Source: Leishmania mexicana MHOM/GT/2001/U1103 (Eukaryota > Euglenozoa > Kinetoplastea > Trypanosomatida > Trypanosomatidae). From it: 64,000 bases of DNA. Numbering within the stretch: the first letter of the stretch is position 1; each line of letters begins with the position of its first letter. The position numbers were made by a program, and so were the translations under genes. Where the stretch lies: contig NC_018334.1 of assembly GCF_000234665.1 (NCBI RefSeq), positions 434,001-498,000 of the forward strand, read 5' to 3'. Below the pieces are notes generated by a model that saw only the letters and a program-made list of their open reading frames with translations, searched no databases and had not been told where the DNA came from. Shown here piece after piece: positions 46,690 through 55,845 of the stretch.

Positions 46690-47197
46690 CCCTTCCAGCT
46701 CGGCACGTAGACAAAAACAAACGGAAAGGAAGAGAAGGGCAAAGCACACGTGAAGAAGAAAGGAGGGGGGAGGGGCGGTCCGGCCTCACTCTGGGCGGGT
46801 GGCGACTAAGATGCGGCACAAAAAAAGAAGACAAAAAAGAGGAGGGAGGAAAAGAGGGAGGGAGGGAGGGAAGGGGGGGGCACCACTCCTATCAACAAAT
46901 ACGCGCAGCCTTTTTTTTCCCTTTTTCCTTTTGCGACTCCTCCTCCTCCTCCTCCCCCCCTCCCTCCCTCCCTCGCATTTTCCGACGATTCGTGCTTCGA
47001 CCATGATGTGTGTGTGCACGCGTGCACGTGGTTATCGGGTGACGACTCTCTCATGGAGAAAGGAAAAAGACCCGAGTCGTGATACTAGGAAGAGAATGGC
47101 GATGTGCACTAATATAGAGAGAGAGCGACACACAAGATGCTGGCCCCGTGGCGTTTCTGTACGCTGCGAAGCAAGCCTGTCCACAGCACCCTCAGTC

Positions 47198-49606
47198 CTA
47201 TTCGATGAGATTCAGCAGAATGCCGCCCATCTTCGACTGGAACACCGGTGCAAACACAACGGAAATGATGGCCATGAGCTTGATGAGAATGTTGAGCGCC
47301 GGGCCAGAGGTATCCTTGAGCGGGTCGCCGACGGTGTCACCGATGACGGCGGCGCCGTGCTGCGGGGAGCCTTTGCCCTTGTTTTTGTCGCGCAGGCCAC
47401 CCTGCTCAATATACTTCTTCGCGTTGTCCCACGCACCGCCGGTGTTGGAGGCGGAGATAGCCATCTGCACGCCTGACACAATCGCGCCGGGCAGCATACC
47501 GGCCAGAGTGTACTTCCCGAAGAGAATGCCCATCAGGATCGGGGACAGCATCACCAGCGCCGCTGGCGGAATCATCTGGTTCAGTGCAGCCTTAGTGGCA
47601 ATGGCCACACAGCTCTCGTAGTCTGGCTCCTTGCGGCCCTCAGCCACCTCAGGATCATGGAACTGACGGCGAATTTCGTTCACCATGTCCATTGCCGCAA
47701 CGCCGACAGACTTCATCGTCATTGCGGAGAACCAGTACGGCAGCATGGCGCCGAAGAGCAGGCCAGGCATCACGCGCGCGTCGAGGATGTTCACCACGGG
47801 GATCGCCACACGCGACACGTAGGCGCCGTAGAGTGCCAGCGCGACAAGCGTAGCCGAGCCAATGGCGAAGCCTTTGCCGATGGCAGCGGTTGTGTTGCCA
47901 GCCGCATCCAGCGCATCCGTGATCTCGCGAATCTCGTGACCCATGTGCGACATCTCCGCAATACCGCCGGCGTTATCGGAAATGGGGCCGTACGCGTCGA
48001 TCGTCAGGGCGATGGACATCGTCGAGAGAATACCGAGCGCGGCGAGGGCAAAGCCGTATACGCTGCACATGCGGTAGGACACATAGATCGTCGTGCACAT
48101 GGCGAGGATCGGGGGCACCACAGAAAGGTAACCGAGTGCCAGACCGTAGATGATGTTCGTAGCGGCACCTGTCTCGCATGCCTCCGCAATCTCCTGCACT
48201 GGGCGGTAGGCATTGGAGGTGTAGTACTCGGTTGTATAGCCGATGACAAGGCCAGACCAGAGACCGCACAAGACGCAGATGAGGGCGCCCCAGCGAGAAC
48301 TCACCATGTCGCCCACGTTGAAGGTCGGCGGCAGCGCCACTTCCGTGAGGAGGATCAGCATCACCGTCGCGCCGACCGTCGACAACAGCAGCTGACGCTT
48401 CAGGGCCGGCTCGATGTCGTGAGAGCGGTGCACACCGCTATTTGTGGCACCTATAGTGGCCACTGCAATGCACACGAGCACACCGACGGCCGTGATGAGC
48501 AGCGGGTACATCATGAATGTGAAGGAGGCCGTCAGCTCAGCAGAGCCGGCCGCCACGACGAGTGCAGCGCATGACGCCTCGCCGAAGCTGCCAAAGAGGT
48601 CAGAGCCCATGCCAGCAATATCACCCACGTTATCACCGATGCAGTCGGCAATCACGCCAGGGTTGCGCGGGTCGTCCTCAGGGATATTGTTCTCCACCTT
48701 GCCCACAAGATCAGCGCCAACATCGGCAGCCTTGGTGTAGATGCCGCCACCGACACGACCGAAGCAGGCGATAGCCGACCCGCCAAGACCAAACGCCGCC
48801 ACGCATTCGTACAGCTCCGGTATCGTAGTGACATCGCTGCCAAAGTACGCCGCCACAACCTTCACGGTGGCGAATAGCGCGAAGAGACCCATCGAGGTGA
48901 GCCCAAAGCCCATCGTGATGCCGCCGCGTAAGGCCGTCTGGAAGCCGAGCCTAAAACCACTGGACTGATCGCCGTCATCACCGCCAGAAGTCGCCATCAC
49001 AGCCGTGCGCGCGTTCGTGTACACGGCAATGCGCATGCCGATCCAGCCTGCCCCCACTGACGTGACTGCACCCATCAGGAAAGCAAACAGAGAAAGGCTA
49101 GCGTTCATCCATGGCGACTGCGGTGGCATGTGGCCCTCCTGAGGCGAAGAGAGCGCGATGCCGAGAAGGAAGAAGATCAGTGTGCCGAAGCCAGACATGA
49201 ACACAGCCATGTACTTATACTCGGACATCAAGAACGCTGTGGCACCTTCGGATATGCGAGTGTAAATCACGTATACGTTGCGCATCACCTCGTCCGTGAG
49301 ATGGGCATTGCGCAGGCCCTGATCCTTACCAGGGGTAATCTTGATGAACGAGAGGGCGTACCACCAGTACATGGCAAAGGAGAAGCCCACTGCCGCCGCC
49401 ACGAGGATCACAAAGGACGCTGTCCCAGCCGACATCAGCGGGCGTGCTAGCGGCGGCACTTGGATGTCACCCACATTCTTGCCCACGGCGTTCTTCGCTA
49501 AGTTAGTATTTACCGGCGTCACAAGCGAATTCAGTGGCTCCTTGGCCACAACAGCTACCGCGAGGAGAGCAACGGCAAGAGGGACAATCAAAAGCCTCCC
49601 AGCCAT
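47198..49606 (-). CDS. VP1: vacuolar-type H+-translocating inorganic pyrophosphatase, K+-dependent type
   Basis: The protein has 802 residues, typical of V-H+-PPases. The enzyme pumps protons using pyrophosphate hydrolysis and in trypanosomatids acidifies acidocalcisomes. A hydrophobic N-terminal signal-like segment (LLIVPLAVALLAVAVVA) is followed by about 16 membrane spans. The pyrophosphate-site signature DVGADLVGK starts at Asp295, followed by DNVGDIAGMGSDLFGS. A second acidic cluster (DAYGPISDNAGGIAEM) and the C-terminal DNAKKYIEQG and GDTVGDPLKDTSGP segments are also intact. The GNTTAAIGK segment (570-578) has Ala at the position that is Lys in K+-independent enzymes, so it is the K+-stimulated class I type. 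The start at 49606 is the signal-peptide Met, with a splice-acceptor-like tract just upstream. Confidence 0.98.
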   Translation of the reverse strand: MAGRLLIVPLAVALLAVAVVAKEPLNSLVTPVNTNLAKNAVGKNVGDIQVPPLARPLMSAGTASFVILVAAAVGFSFAMYWWYALSFIKITPGKDQGLRNAHLTDEVMRNVYVIYTRISEGATAFLMSEYKYMAVFMSGFGTLIFFLLGIALSSPQEGHMPPQSPWMNASLSLFAFLMGAVTSVGAGWIGMRIAVYTNARTAVMATSGGDDGDQSSGFRLGFQTALRGGITMGFGLTSMGLFALFATVKVVAAYFGSDVTTIPELYECVAAFGLGGSAIACFGRVGGGIYTKAADVGADLVGKVENNIPEDDPRNPGVIADCIGDNVGDIAGMGSDLFGSFGEASCAALVVAAGSAELTASFTFMMYPLLITAVGVLVCIAVATIGATNSGVHRSHDIEPALKRQLLLSTVGATVMLILLTEVALPPTFNVGDMVSSRWGALICVLCGLWSGLVIGYTTEYYTSNAYRPVQEIAEACETGAATNIIYGLALGYLSVVPPILAMCTTIYVSYRMCSVYGFALAALGILSTMSIALTIDAYGPISDNAGGIAEMSHMGHEIREITDALDAAGNTTAAIGKGFAIGSATLVALALYGAYVSRVAIPVVNILDARVMPGLLFGAMLPYWFSAMTMKSVGVAAMDMVNEIRRQFHDPEVAEGRKEPDYESCVAIATKAALNQMIPPAALVMLSPILMGILFGKYTLAGMLPGAIVSGVQMAISASNTGGAWDNAKKYIEQGGLRDKNKGKGSPQHGAAVIGDTVGDPLKDTSGPALNILIKLMAIISVVFAPVFQSKMGGILLNLIE

Positions 49607-49634
49607 CTTTACGCCTGCTAAGAAGAAAGAGAGT
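49607..49634 (-). promoter_or_regulatory. candidate trans-splice acceptor of the pyrophosphatase gene
   Basis: On the minus strand a pure C/T tract (49620-49633) is followed directly by AG at 49619-49618, then by a second AG at 49616-49615. Either would give a 5' UTR of about ten bases before the ATG at 49606. The tract-AG-ATG order is the normal layout, but the leader would be unusually short, and sites further upstream are possible. Confidence 0.4.
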
Positions 49635-50194
49635 CACAAATGGGTGTGCGGGGAATTCCTACGTCTTATATAGGGGAAGGGATACACGAGAAAGAGAAGA
49701 AAGGCGATATCTTACTGATCGAGAATACTGCGTTTGGCTGAGACGTAAGGGGAGAAAAGAAGGCAACAACAGACAGAGGAGTGATGCGCATGTGCAAAGA
49801 GTCGAAGAAAGGCAGCAGCGCAAGTTCTCTGGTCACGTCGACCACGAAGACATCCAGCGGTGTCACAGGAACATATGCAGCACTTATTTGGCGTTGCCAG
49901 TAAGACGGAATCCTTTGAAACTCGGTGATAGCGAGATGCGCGTTTTCGTTTTTTTTGCTCCTGTCCGCAGGTGCTCTGTTATACATCGAGGATTTCCACA
50001 AGAGACAGCGAAGAAAACGAACAGCAAAGAATGAAAAGAAAGTCTTCCATCCGCCACCAAAGCGAAGAGCACGCTGTTCGGTATTCTCTTTTTTAATGTT
50101 TTCCGGCGCGAGCGAAAACGCAAAGCGGCTCTTCTGAGACGGTAGCCACGCACACCCGACACATACACAGGCACCCGTTTGGTTCCTATGGCTG
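49607..50194. other. short intergenic spacer
   Basis: About 0.6 kb. It holds the 3' UTR of the 899-residue LRR gene and the splice region of the pyrophosphatase gene. The base composition is less GC-rich than most spacers here. No gene seen. Confidence 0.6.
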
Positions 50195-52894
50195 TCACAA
50201 ACACCGCTGAATCGTTTTCCTTTCAAGAATGCCCCGCAACTCGCGTGTGGCGAGTGCAGAGAGAAGGGTTCCCTTCATCACTACTGTCTCGATGCAGGCC
50301 AGCGATGACACAAGCTCTTTGAGAGCAGGAAACGCAGCGTTTGTAAACGGGTTGTAAGACAAATCCAGGTGCACTAGGTTTGCGCCTGCCGGCCCTCGAA
50401 TTGCGCGGCATAGGTCACCAATGTCATCACTCTCCAGGTCATTGTTGCAGACAGAGAGAGAAACGAGATGGTTGCCGTTGTACTGCAGCAGGTCCAGCAC
50501 CGGACTCAGACCCTCCACGCCCACATAGTTGCTGGAGAGATCGAGAGTAGCGAAGTAGTCTGCAGCATTGTCACTGAGCTCGCGCACCACACTGGGGTTC
50601 GGACTCACACCATGGCATCGGCACGCTTGGCGGTAAACATCAGCGACAGGGGTTCCAGGTGAAAACTCTTTGACCGGCAGATCTGCCGTACTCTTTCGCG
50701 ACTGCGCCAACACATCCATAACAGAGGAGCGCCGCCATGCAGTATCCGTAGAGCTGGTGCTTGCCGTCTGCAGTGGGACCGAGCTTCCAATGGCTCCTGC
50801 ATAACGGCTTATAGAGCCGCAGAAACCCTTGTTGGCTAGGCTTGCCTTATTCGAAATGCTTGCCAGCGCTGCCTTCGCCCAGCACTCTGGTTGTGAGGCA
50901 GATGCTGCTTCAGCTGACTGTGCCTGACTGCGCTTTTCCTCTACTGCCTCATACCCGGTAGCACTCACCGCTTGGGCAAGTAACTCTACTCTCTTGAGTA
51001 ACTGCTCGTCGGTATTGGCTAATGTTGCCGCGTCCTTTGCAGTGTCGCCTGTTTTGGTGGCGACTTGAGAGAGCTGCATACGGATTTGTTTGAGGGACTC
51101 AAACTGCTTGTCTGCCCGCATGGTCGAGTACATTGTCCCCAGCAAAACACCCCTCACGCGAACCGGTAGACACGGTAGCGTTTCGCGAATCTCAAGCGTC
51201 TTTTCCCACAGCTGTTTGCTGTAGCTAGTGCAGGCTTCACGGAAAAGTCGCATATTCCTCGCCTTCATTGTGGGGGAGTCTTTGAGTGAAAGCAGCGGAC
51301 GAACCTCTTCCAGGAAGAAGCGCGTGGTCCGGTCGTTGTTGCGCACATCGAGATCTTTGAGAAACACATTTGGATACGGAGATTCACACCGAAAATTGCA
51401 CTGTGCCATTGCCTGGATAAGCGATGCCTCATCCAGGCCAAGCTTTTGCTTCAGTCGATTCCAAAACAGCACCGTTTCCCCGGGGCTGCTTCTGCCGCAC
51501 TCCACTGGTTTTTCTTGGGCAGCGGGCAGCTTCTTTGCTAGTGCAGGAGCATCATCGATGTCTGAGGTGGTGGTCTCAGAAGTCTTGTCAGCGCCACACC
51601 AGCTTTCCAATCGCCTCCCTTTATTGCCGGGTGCCCAGCCCAATACGGCTCGCTGTTCTTTGCGTTGCTCTGCCACAAGGTTTCGGACGCTCTCTTCAAC
51701 GTCTCCAATGGGCGCTGCGACTGCAGCGATGCCGGAGAAGGCATCAACTCCCTCCGACATGGCAGTCAGCGCGAAAGCGTCTTCAGCCGAGACAGAGCGA
51801 GGTGTGTACGGCGACACTTGCGCAACCTGTACCATCGTTTTCGCTTCCATGCTGACCGGTAGGGTGGAGGTAGCTTTGCTTGAACAGCTGAGGGTGACGA
51901 ATTCATCACTGGGGAAAGCAGAAGGCTCTATGATGCTTGGTGCTCCTGGGCTTGTCGTTGTAGCTTCTGCTAAAACCTTCTCAGCATAGGAGGACATCGA
52001 GCTGCGAAGAAACGCCAGACACTCTTCATGTCTGTCTGCAGCGACAGCTAAACTTGCCGCTGCTTGAGGGAATTGCTTCGCAAAGCGGGTATTAAGTGCT
52101 ACACTTCTCGCGACGTCACCAAGTTGTGTCTGTAACGCTGAGGCCACATAATCAGCGATCTCGTTGGCGGTAAGGTTACCTGGCGTGCGGAAGAGCTGCA
52201 GCGTGTTGTTCGCCATACAGGCTTCAATGTTGGTGGAAATCGCGTGCGACACAACGGTGATGAGTTTTGATTCGATGGTGAGAGAGAGGTCGCAGACAGC
52301 AAGTGCGTAAGAGCTATTTACATCTTCCCAAGCGAGTCTTCGGAAACTGTCGATAAGAGTCTTGTGAACGTTGCAAAAAGAGTTAAAAAAGGCACTGTAC
52401 ATTGCCATGAAAAGCGTGCGCAGAGCTGTCAGTGGATGATCCACTATGTTCAACCACTCCTGGAACGATGGCTGCGCATGACACAGCTTGGGTTGAAGCT
52501 GAGTGACAAGCGCGTCGAGGTGCTGCAAAAACGGGTTTATTGCCCATTGTTTCACTGTTTGTTGAGTGCAGTATTGCTCAAGGCGCGGCGCAAATGATCT
52601 AGTGTCAATGGCAGCGTCTGTAGGAAGCTCAAGATTATGCGTCTCACATGGGACGCTGCACCAGTGTCCTGGGAGAAAAAAGAGAAGAGTTTCACGCAGA
52701 AACGCGTTGACTGAAATGAGCTGGCCGAGCTGCCCTGCCCAGAGGCTGATAAAGGTCATGCGTATATCTTTAGATGCAGCAATGTGGGGAGTTGGCGGCG
52801 CTAAATTGTCCTTGTGGTGCTTGGCATGCGTGGGCTGCGGAGCGGCAGCGCCAAAGCTGAGTACTGTCAGCCGCAAAAGCGTTTCGGCTTCCAT
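50195..52894 (-). CDS. large protein with C-terminal leucine-rich repeats, conserved hypothetical
   Basis: The protein has 899 residues. Only the C-terminal 110 residues are recognisable: RNase-inhibitor-like leucine-rich repeats such as DYFATLDLSSNYVGVEGL, NHLVSLSVCNNDLESDDI and ANLVHLDLSYNPFTNAAF. The N-terminal 300 residues are helical with aromatic clusters (FISLWAGQLGQLI and PLTALRTLFMAMYSAFFNSF). The middle (about 350-480) is low-complexity, followed by a further helical block (VFLKDLDVRNNDRTTRFFLEE and ARNMRLFREACTSYSKQLWEK). There are no membrane spans. By eye its codon use is richer in A and T at third positions than its neighbours. The start at 52894 is the first Met of the frame, preceded on the minus strand by C/T tracts and AGs. 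The role is unknown. Confidence 0.83.
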   Translation of the reverse strand: MEAETLLRLTVLSFGAAAPQPTHAKHHKDNLAPPTPHIAASKDIRMTFISLWAGQLGQLISVNAFLRETLLFFLPGHWCSVPCETHNLELPTDAAIDTRSFAPRLEQYCTQQTVKQWAINPFLQHLDALVTQLQPKLCHAQPSFQEWLNIVDHPLTALRTLFMAMYSAFFNSFCNVHKTLIDSFRRLAWEDVNSSYALAVCDLSLTIESKLITVVSHAISTNIEACMANNTLQLFRTPGNLTANEIADYVASALQTQLGDVARSVALNTRFAKQFPQAAASLAVAADRHEECLAFLRSSMSSYAEKVLAEATTTSPGAPSIIEPSAFPSDEFVTLSCSSKATSTLPVSMEAKTMVQVAQVSPYTPRSVSAEDAFALTAMSEGVDAFSGIAAVAAPIGDVEESVRNLVAEQRKEQRAVLGWAPGNKGRRLESWCGADKTSETTTSDIDDAPALAKKLPAAQEKPVECGRSSPGETVLFWNRLKQKLGLDEASLIQAMAQCNFRCESPYPNVFLKDLDVRNNDRTTRFFLEEVRPLLSLKDSPTMKARNMRLFREACTSYSKQLWEKTLEIRETLPCLPVRVRGVLLGTMYSTMRADKQFESLKQIRMQLSQVATKTGDTAKDAATLANTDEQLLKRVELLAQAVSATGYEAVEEKRSQAQSAEAASASQPECWAKAALASISNKASLANKGFCGSISRYAGAIGSSVPLQTASTSSTDTAWRRSSVMDVLAQSRKSTADLPVKEFSPGTPVADVYRQACRCHGVSPNPSVVRELSDNAADYFATLDLSSNYVGVEGLSPVLDLLQYNGNHLVSLSVCNNDLESDDIGDLCRAIRGPAGANLVHLDLSYNPFTNAAFPALKELVSSLACIETVVMKGTLLSALATRELRGILERKTIQRCL

Positions 52895-53189
52895 CCTGAT
52901 GAGGGGGCTGGGTGGATGAGTAGAGAATTACCGTAGAAGAAAGAGTAAGACAGTTGGTGGAGCAACAGGAAGGAAGAGTGGTACCAGGAAAGACAAGGTA
53001 GCCAGTGTACGAATCAAGAGTTTCTAAGCAGTGTGCAAGTGATTTCCACTGAGGATGACGCTTGCTGCGCTTTGGCAAAGTTGCTTTGTTTCCGTTCTAA
53101 AGTTCACTGCTGCTGCCATGCACGCGTCAGGGGTGCATGCATTTGAACAAAAAGCATCTCCACACTGCTTCTTGGTTTCAAGAACTCTT

Positions 53190-53640
53190 TAAAGCTCCCG
53201 ATGACGGGGGGAGACCACAGTATGCTGTTCAGGGTTCGGCGCCTAAGACGCAGGGAAGTCACAGCGATTTATCGCTACCGATGCCTACGGTCAGGCCCTG
53301 GATGGCGCTGCGTCGGATCGAGCTGCGACAGTAAATATGCTTTCGCCACCCATGCAGTGGTCACGGTTTCAACGTGGGTCTAACGCGTCTCGCCCGGCGC
53401 TCGCGCTGCCTACCCCCCGGGGGTCACGGCCACCCCGGGCGGCGCGCCGGGTGGGGACCGGCCTGGCGGGGCGTGTGGGTAATGACTGAGGCCAGGCGGT
53501 GCCCAGACAACTGGGTCAGCTCACTGCCTCAACACGTATCCATCGCTGCTGCGCACCGCGTAAAGGGCGGCGGCAGGCAGATCAAGAGCTGGGTCTGATC
53601 TGCCTGCCGTGTGACGGGGGATGGGCACGTTTGTGAAGGA
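53190..53640 (+). mobile_element. degenerate SIDER-like retroposon (copy 3)
   Basis: The segment 53240-53334 aligns with 44181-44274 with most bases shared, including an exact GGCGCTGCGTCGGATCGA. The part that follows is very GC-rich (53375-53480). No A-rich tail is visible. It ends close to the tRNA-Gly gene. Boundaries are estimates. Confidence 0.6.
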
Positions 53641-53887
53641 AAGGGTGTCTCACGGAATGCGCACACGAGGCCAACGAGAGGTTTTTCTCCTCTTACCACG
53701 GTGCATTTTGTTGAATGGCGAAAGAACATGCGACCAAGATGACGAAACGGAAGCTCAGGGAACCGCTCGCGGGGAGCAAAACCTTCGCTGAGCCCCCTCA
53801 CCCCCTTCGAAAACGACGAGGAAGAGGTTAAGGTTATCGGCTAAGCGCTCTAGGGAGTGTCAGGTTCTGTTTCTGGTTTACAGCACG

Positions 53888-53958
53888 GCGCAGTTGGTCT
53901 AGTGGTAGAATTCTCGCCTGCCACGCGGGAGGCCCGGGTTCGATTCCCGGACTGCGCA
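53888..53958 (+). tRNA. tRNA-Gly(GCC): tRNA-Gly (GCC)
   Basis: The cloverleaf folds by eye. The acceptor stem GCGCAGT pairs with ACTGCGC, the A box reads TTGGTCTAGTGGT, the anticodon loop contains CTGCCAC with anticodon GCC, and the B box is GGTTCGATTCC. The discriminator base is A at 53958. A T5 run at 53964-53968 is a Pol III stop. It is the only plus-strand gene called in the window and converges on tRNA-Glu. Confidence 0.97.
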
Positions 53959-53963
53959 CACCC

Positions 53964-54005
53964 TTTTTCCCCACCACCCTTGGGTGGTGGGGGTGGGTGG
54001 AAAAA
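53964..54005. terminator. back-to-back Pol III terminators with a hairpin between the two tRNAs
   Basis: T5 at 53964-53968 ends the Gly tRNA, and A5 at 54001-54005 is T5 on the minus strand and ends the Glu tRNA. Between them is a perfect 9-base inverted repeat, CCACCACCC at 53971-53979 and GGGTGGTGG at 53982-53990, with a two-base loop. The T5/A5 runs extend the symmetry imperfectly. Confidence 0.85.
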
Positions 54006-54007
54006 GT

Positions 54008-54079
54008 TTCCGATGCCGGGGATCGAACCCGGGTCTAGCGGGTGAGAGCCGCTTGTTCTATCCACTATACCACATCGGA
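54008..54079 (-). tRNA. tRNA-Glu(CTC): tRNA-Glu (CTC)
   Basis: Read on the minus strand, the acceptor stem TCCGATG pairs with CATCGGA, the A box reads TGGTATAGTGG, the anticodon loop is CTCTCAC with anticodon CTC, and the B box is GGTTCGATCCC. The discriminator base is A at 54008. A T5 terminator follows at 54005-54001. The gene faces the Gly tRNA with 49 bases between the mature ends. Confidence 0.97.
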
Positions 54080-54289
54080 ACTGAAGGATAAAACGATAGC
54101 CGGCTAGGTGTGCTCTGCCGTAGCCGGGCCCATGCGCCAGGGGTGATGCCGCGGGTGGCGTGGGCAGTCGGCGAAGCCGCGCTTCACGGTGGCCAAGGGA
54201 CACGGGCACGGGACAGGGGGAGGAGGAAGGGGGGTGGGGCAAGGGGAAGTGGATAGAAACTGCCGATGCATTCTTCATTTTACGGAGAC

Positions 54290-54490
54290 CCATCCTCGTA
54301 AATGGAGCATGATTCAAATGTCACTGTACCCCCAGCCTGCCACACAACCATCGGCGTGGTGCAGAGCAGCGGTAGCTAGACGTCACCGCAATGAGCAAAC
54401 TCGGTCATCTGAGAGCGCGTCCATCGCCCCAAGCTCCACCCACTGAAAAGGCTGTCCACTCCCGTCGTAGGGGAACTGACAAGGCATTGG
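54290..54490 (-). mobile_element. inverted SIDER-like retroposon fragment (copy 4)
   Basis: The stretch 54441-54461 is the exact reverse complement of 44080-44100, near the 5' end of copy 2. Sequence further left on the minus strand remains loosely alignable (GTGGCAGGC). It is therefore oriented opposite to copies 2 and 3, in the sense direction of the local transcription unit. Its extent is uncertain. Confidence 0.5.
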
Positions 54491-54735
54491 GGAAGAAGAA
54501 AGCGCGAACCATGATGTTAACGATCTGAGCCGCTCCTTGTCGGGTGGCGCATCACTCTGTCACGCAGTTCAAGCGACCATCAGCATCAGGGCATCCTGCA
54601 TGTTAGCGGCGCTGGTTGCGTCGGTGGGGCGAGCGTCTTTTTTTGTTTGTTTGTTCCTTCGTTCGGATCGAGGCAGATGTGCGCAGATAGTCATATTGAC
54701 CCGCGAAAAAAAAAATCGGGAAGAACAAAATTTGG

Positions 54736-54758
54736 AGACACACACACACACACACCCA
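54736..54758. repeat. (CA)n microsatellite
   Basis: A short run of CA units beside A-runs, in the spacer downstream of the 1288-residue gene. Confidence 0.8.
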
Positions 54759-55845
54759 CACGAAAAAAAAGGAAAAAAGGACGACGAGGGCGCGTGCAGC
54801 GCTGACACTTTTGGACGGGACAACAACACGGAAACGTCACTGCCTTATGGGGAGAGCGTGGATACAACAACAGCGACGGCAACAACGAAAACGAAAAGCC
54901 AAAAAAAAGGAAAACCAAAAATAATTAAATAAAAAGTCGTTGCGGCTCATGGGGTCATGCGGATATATTTTGCCATGGGGGTGCAAGCAAGCGCGAGAGA
55001 TCCATAGGCTGGAGCGCACAGGAGTCGGGGCACAGTGCAGAGGAAGAGTTTCATGTGCGCCGGTTGCGCTTATCGGCGACAGCCCCCCCTCCCTCCCCAC
55101 TCCACCTCACCGAAAAAAAAGGATATGAAAAATGCAGCGCGTCAGGCATCTGTGCCATGACTAGGGCGCCGTATCAGACCCCGCGTCCCAGCTGCGAAAT
55201 AGGTGGAAAAACTGGAGAAGGAATGAGAAGTTGGTTACCGATGAAGAAAACCTGCGTTCCACAGTCACTGGCCATTGTATACCAGGGAGTATGATGTGCA
55301 GCCTCAACCCTGCAGTGCATCTCCGCCCGCACCGGGACGAGCACGGGGAGCCCTCATCTGTGGCCAAACACGCCGTCTCCAGTAGACCTGTAAAGCGCGA
55401 TTGCGCGGAGGCAAAATGACGGAAGGTATGCAAACATGCCATACGATGGGCATGACATACAGTCCGCTGCTCTTCGTCTCCGCGTGCTCCCCTCGCGCGA
55501 GGTTGCCTCACTTTCGCACTGCTGCGAGAACACTGCAGAGCCCCTGTGAACGGCAGAGACTGGCTGGAGAGCTCGCGCGCATTCGATGAAGCACAAAAGA
55601 GGAGGCGCGAAAAAAAAGGGATCGCGAGAATAAAACGGAAACGAAAACGCCCGAGCGGGGAAACGACCGTCCTGGGACTGGAATGAGGTGGAAGGGCACA
55701 TGGCAGAGCGAGAGAAGTAAATACGCCACGGGCCTCGCGTCTTGCCAACGACGCCGCCCGTCGCGCATACGCCACAGCAAAAAAAAAGTGATAAAAAACG
55801 AGAACACGCACCAACCCCACTAGTGGGGCATGATGTCAGTGGGCG

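Larger units (their letters stand above)
42078..47197. other. 5.1 kb intergenic region between the pyrophosphatase and giant genes
   Basis: The longest spacer in the window. Reading in transcription order it holds the pyrophosphatase 3' UTR with a long GT/CA microsatellite (46623-46688), homopolymer and ACC repeats (about 45850-46060), SIDER-like sequence (44070-45130), an AT island (43622-43645) and the leader region of the giant gene with CT repeats (42564-42600) and an AT island (42470-42485). None of the open frames here looks like a protein gene. Confidence 0.6.
52895..55845. other. intergenic island with two tRNA genes and SIDER-like fragments
   Basis: About 3 kb between two protein genes. 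The middle (53888-54079) has two convergent tRNA genes. Repeat-derived sequence lies on both sides (53190-53640 plus strand, about 54290-54490 minus strand). The part from about 54700 to 55845 has CA and A runs and probably holds the 3' UTR of the 1288-residue gene. A 219-codon frame at 55161-55820 directly after that gene has no recognisable domain and is not called. Confidence 0.6.

Noticed and set aside
55161..55820. 219-codon minus-strand frame just after the 1288-residue gene
   Set aside because: It lies where the 3' UTR should be, has spacer-like composition and no similarity I can name.
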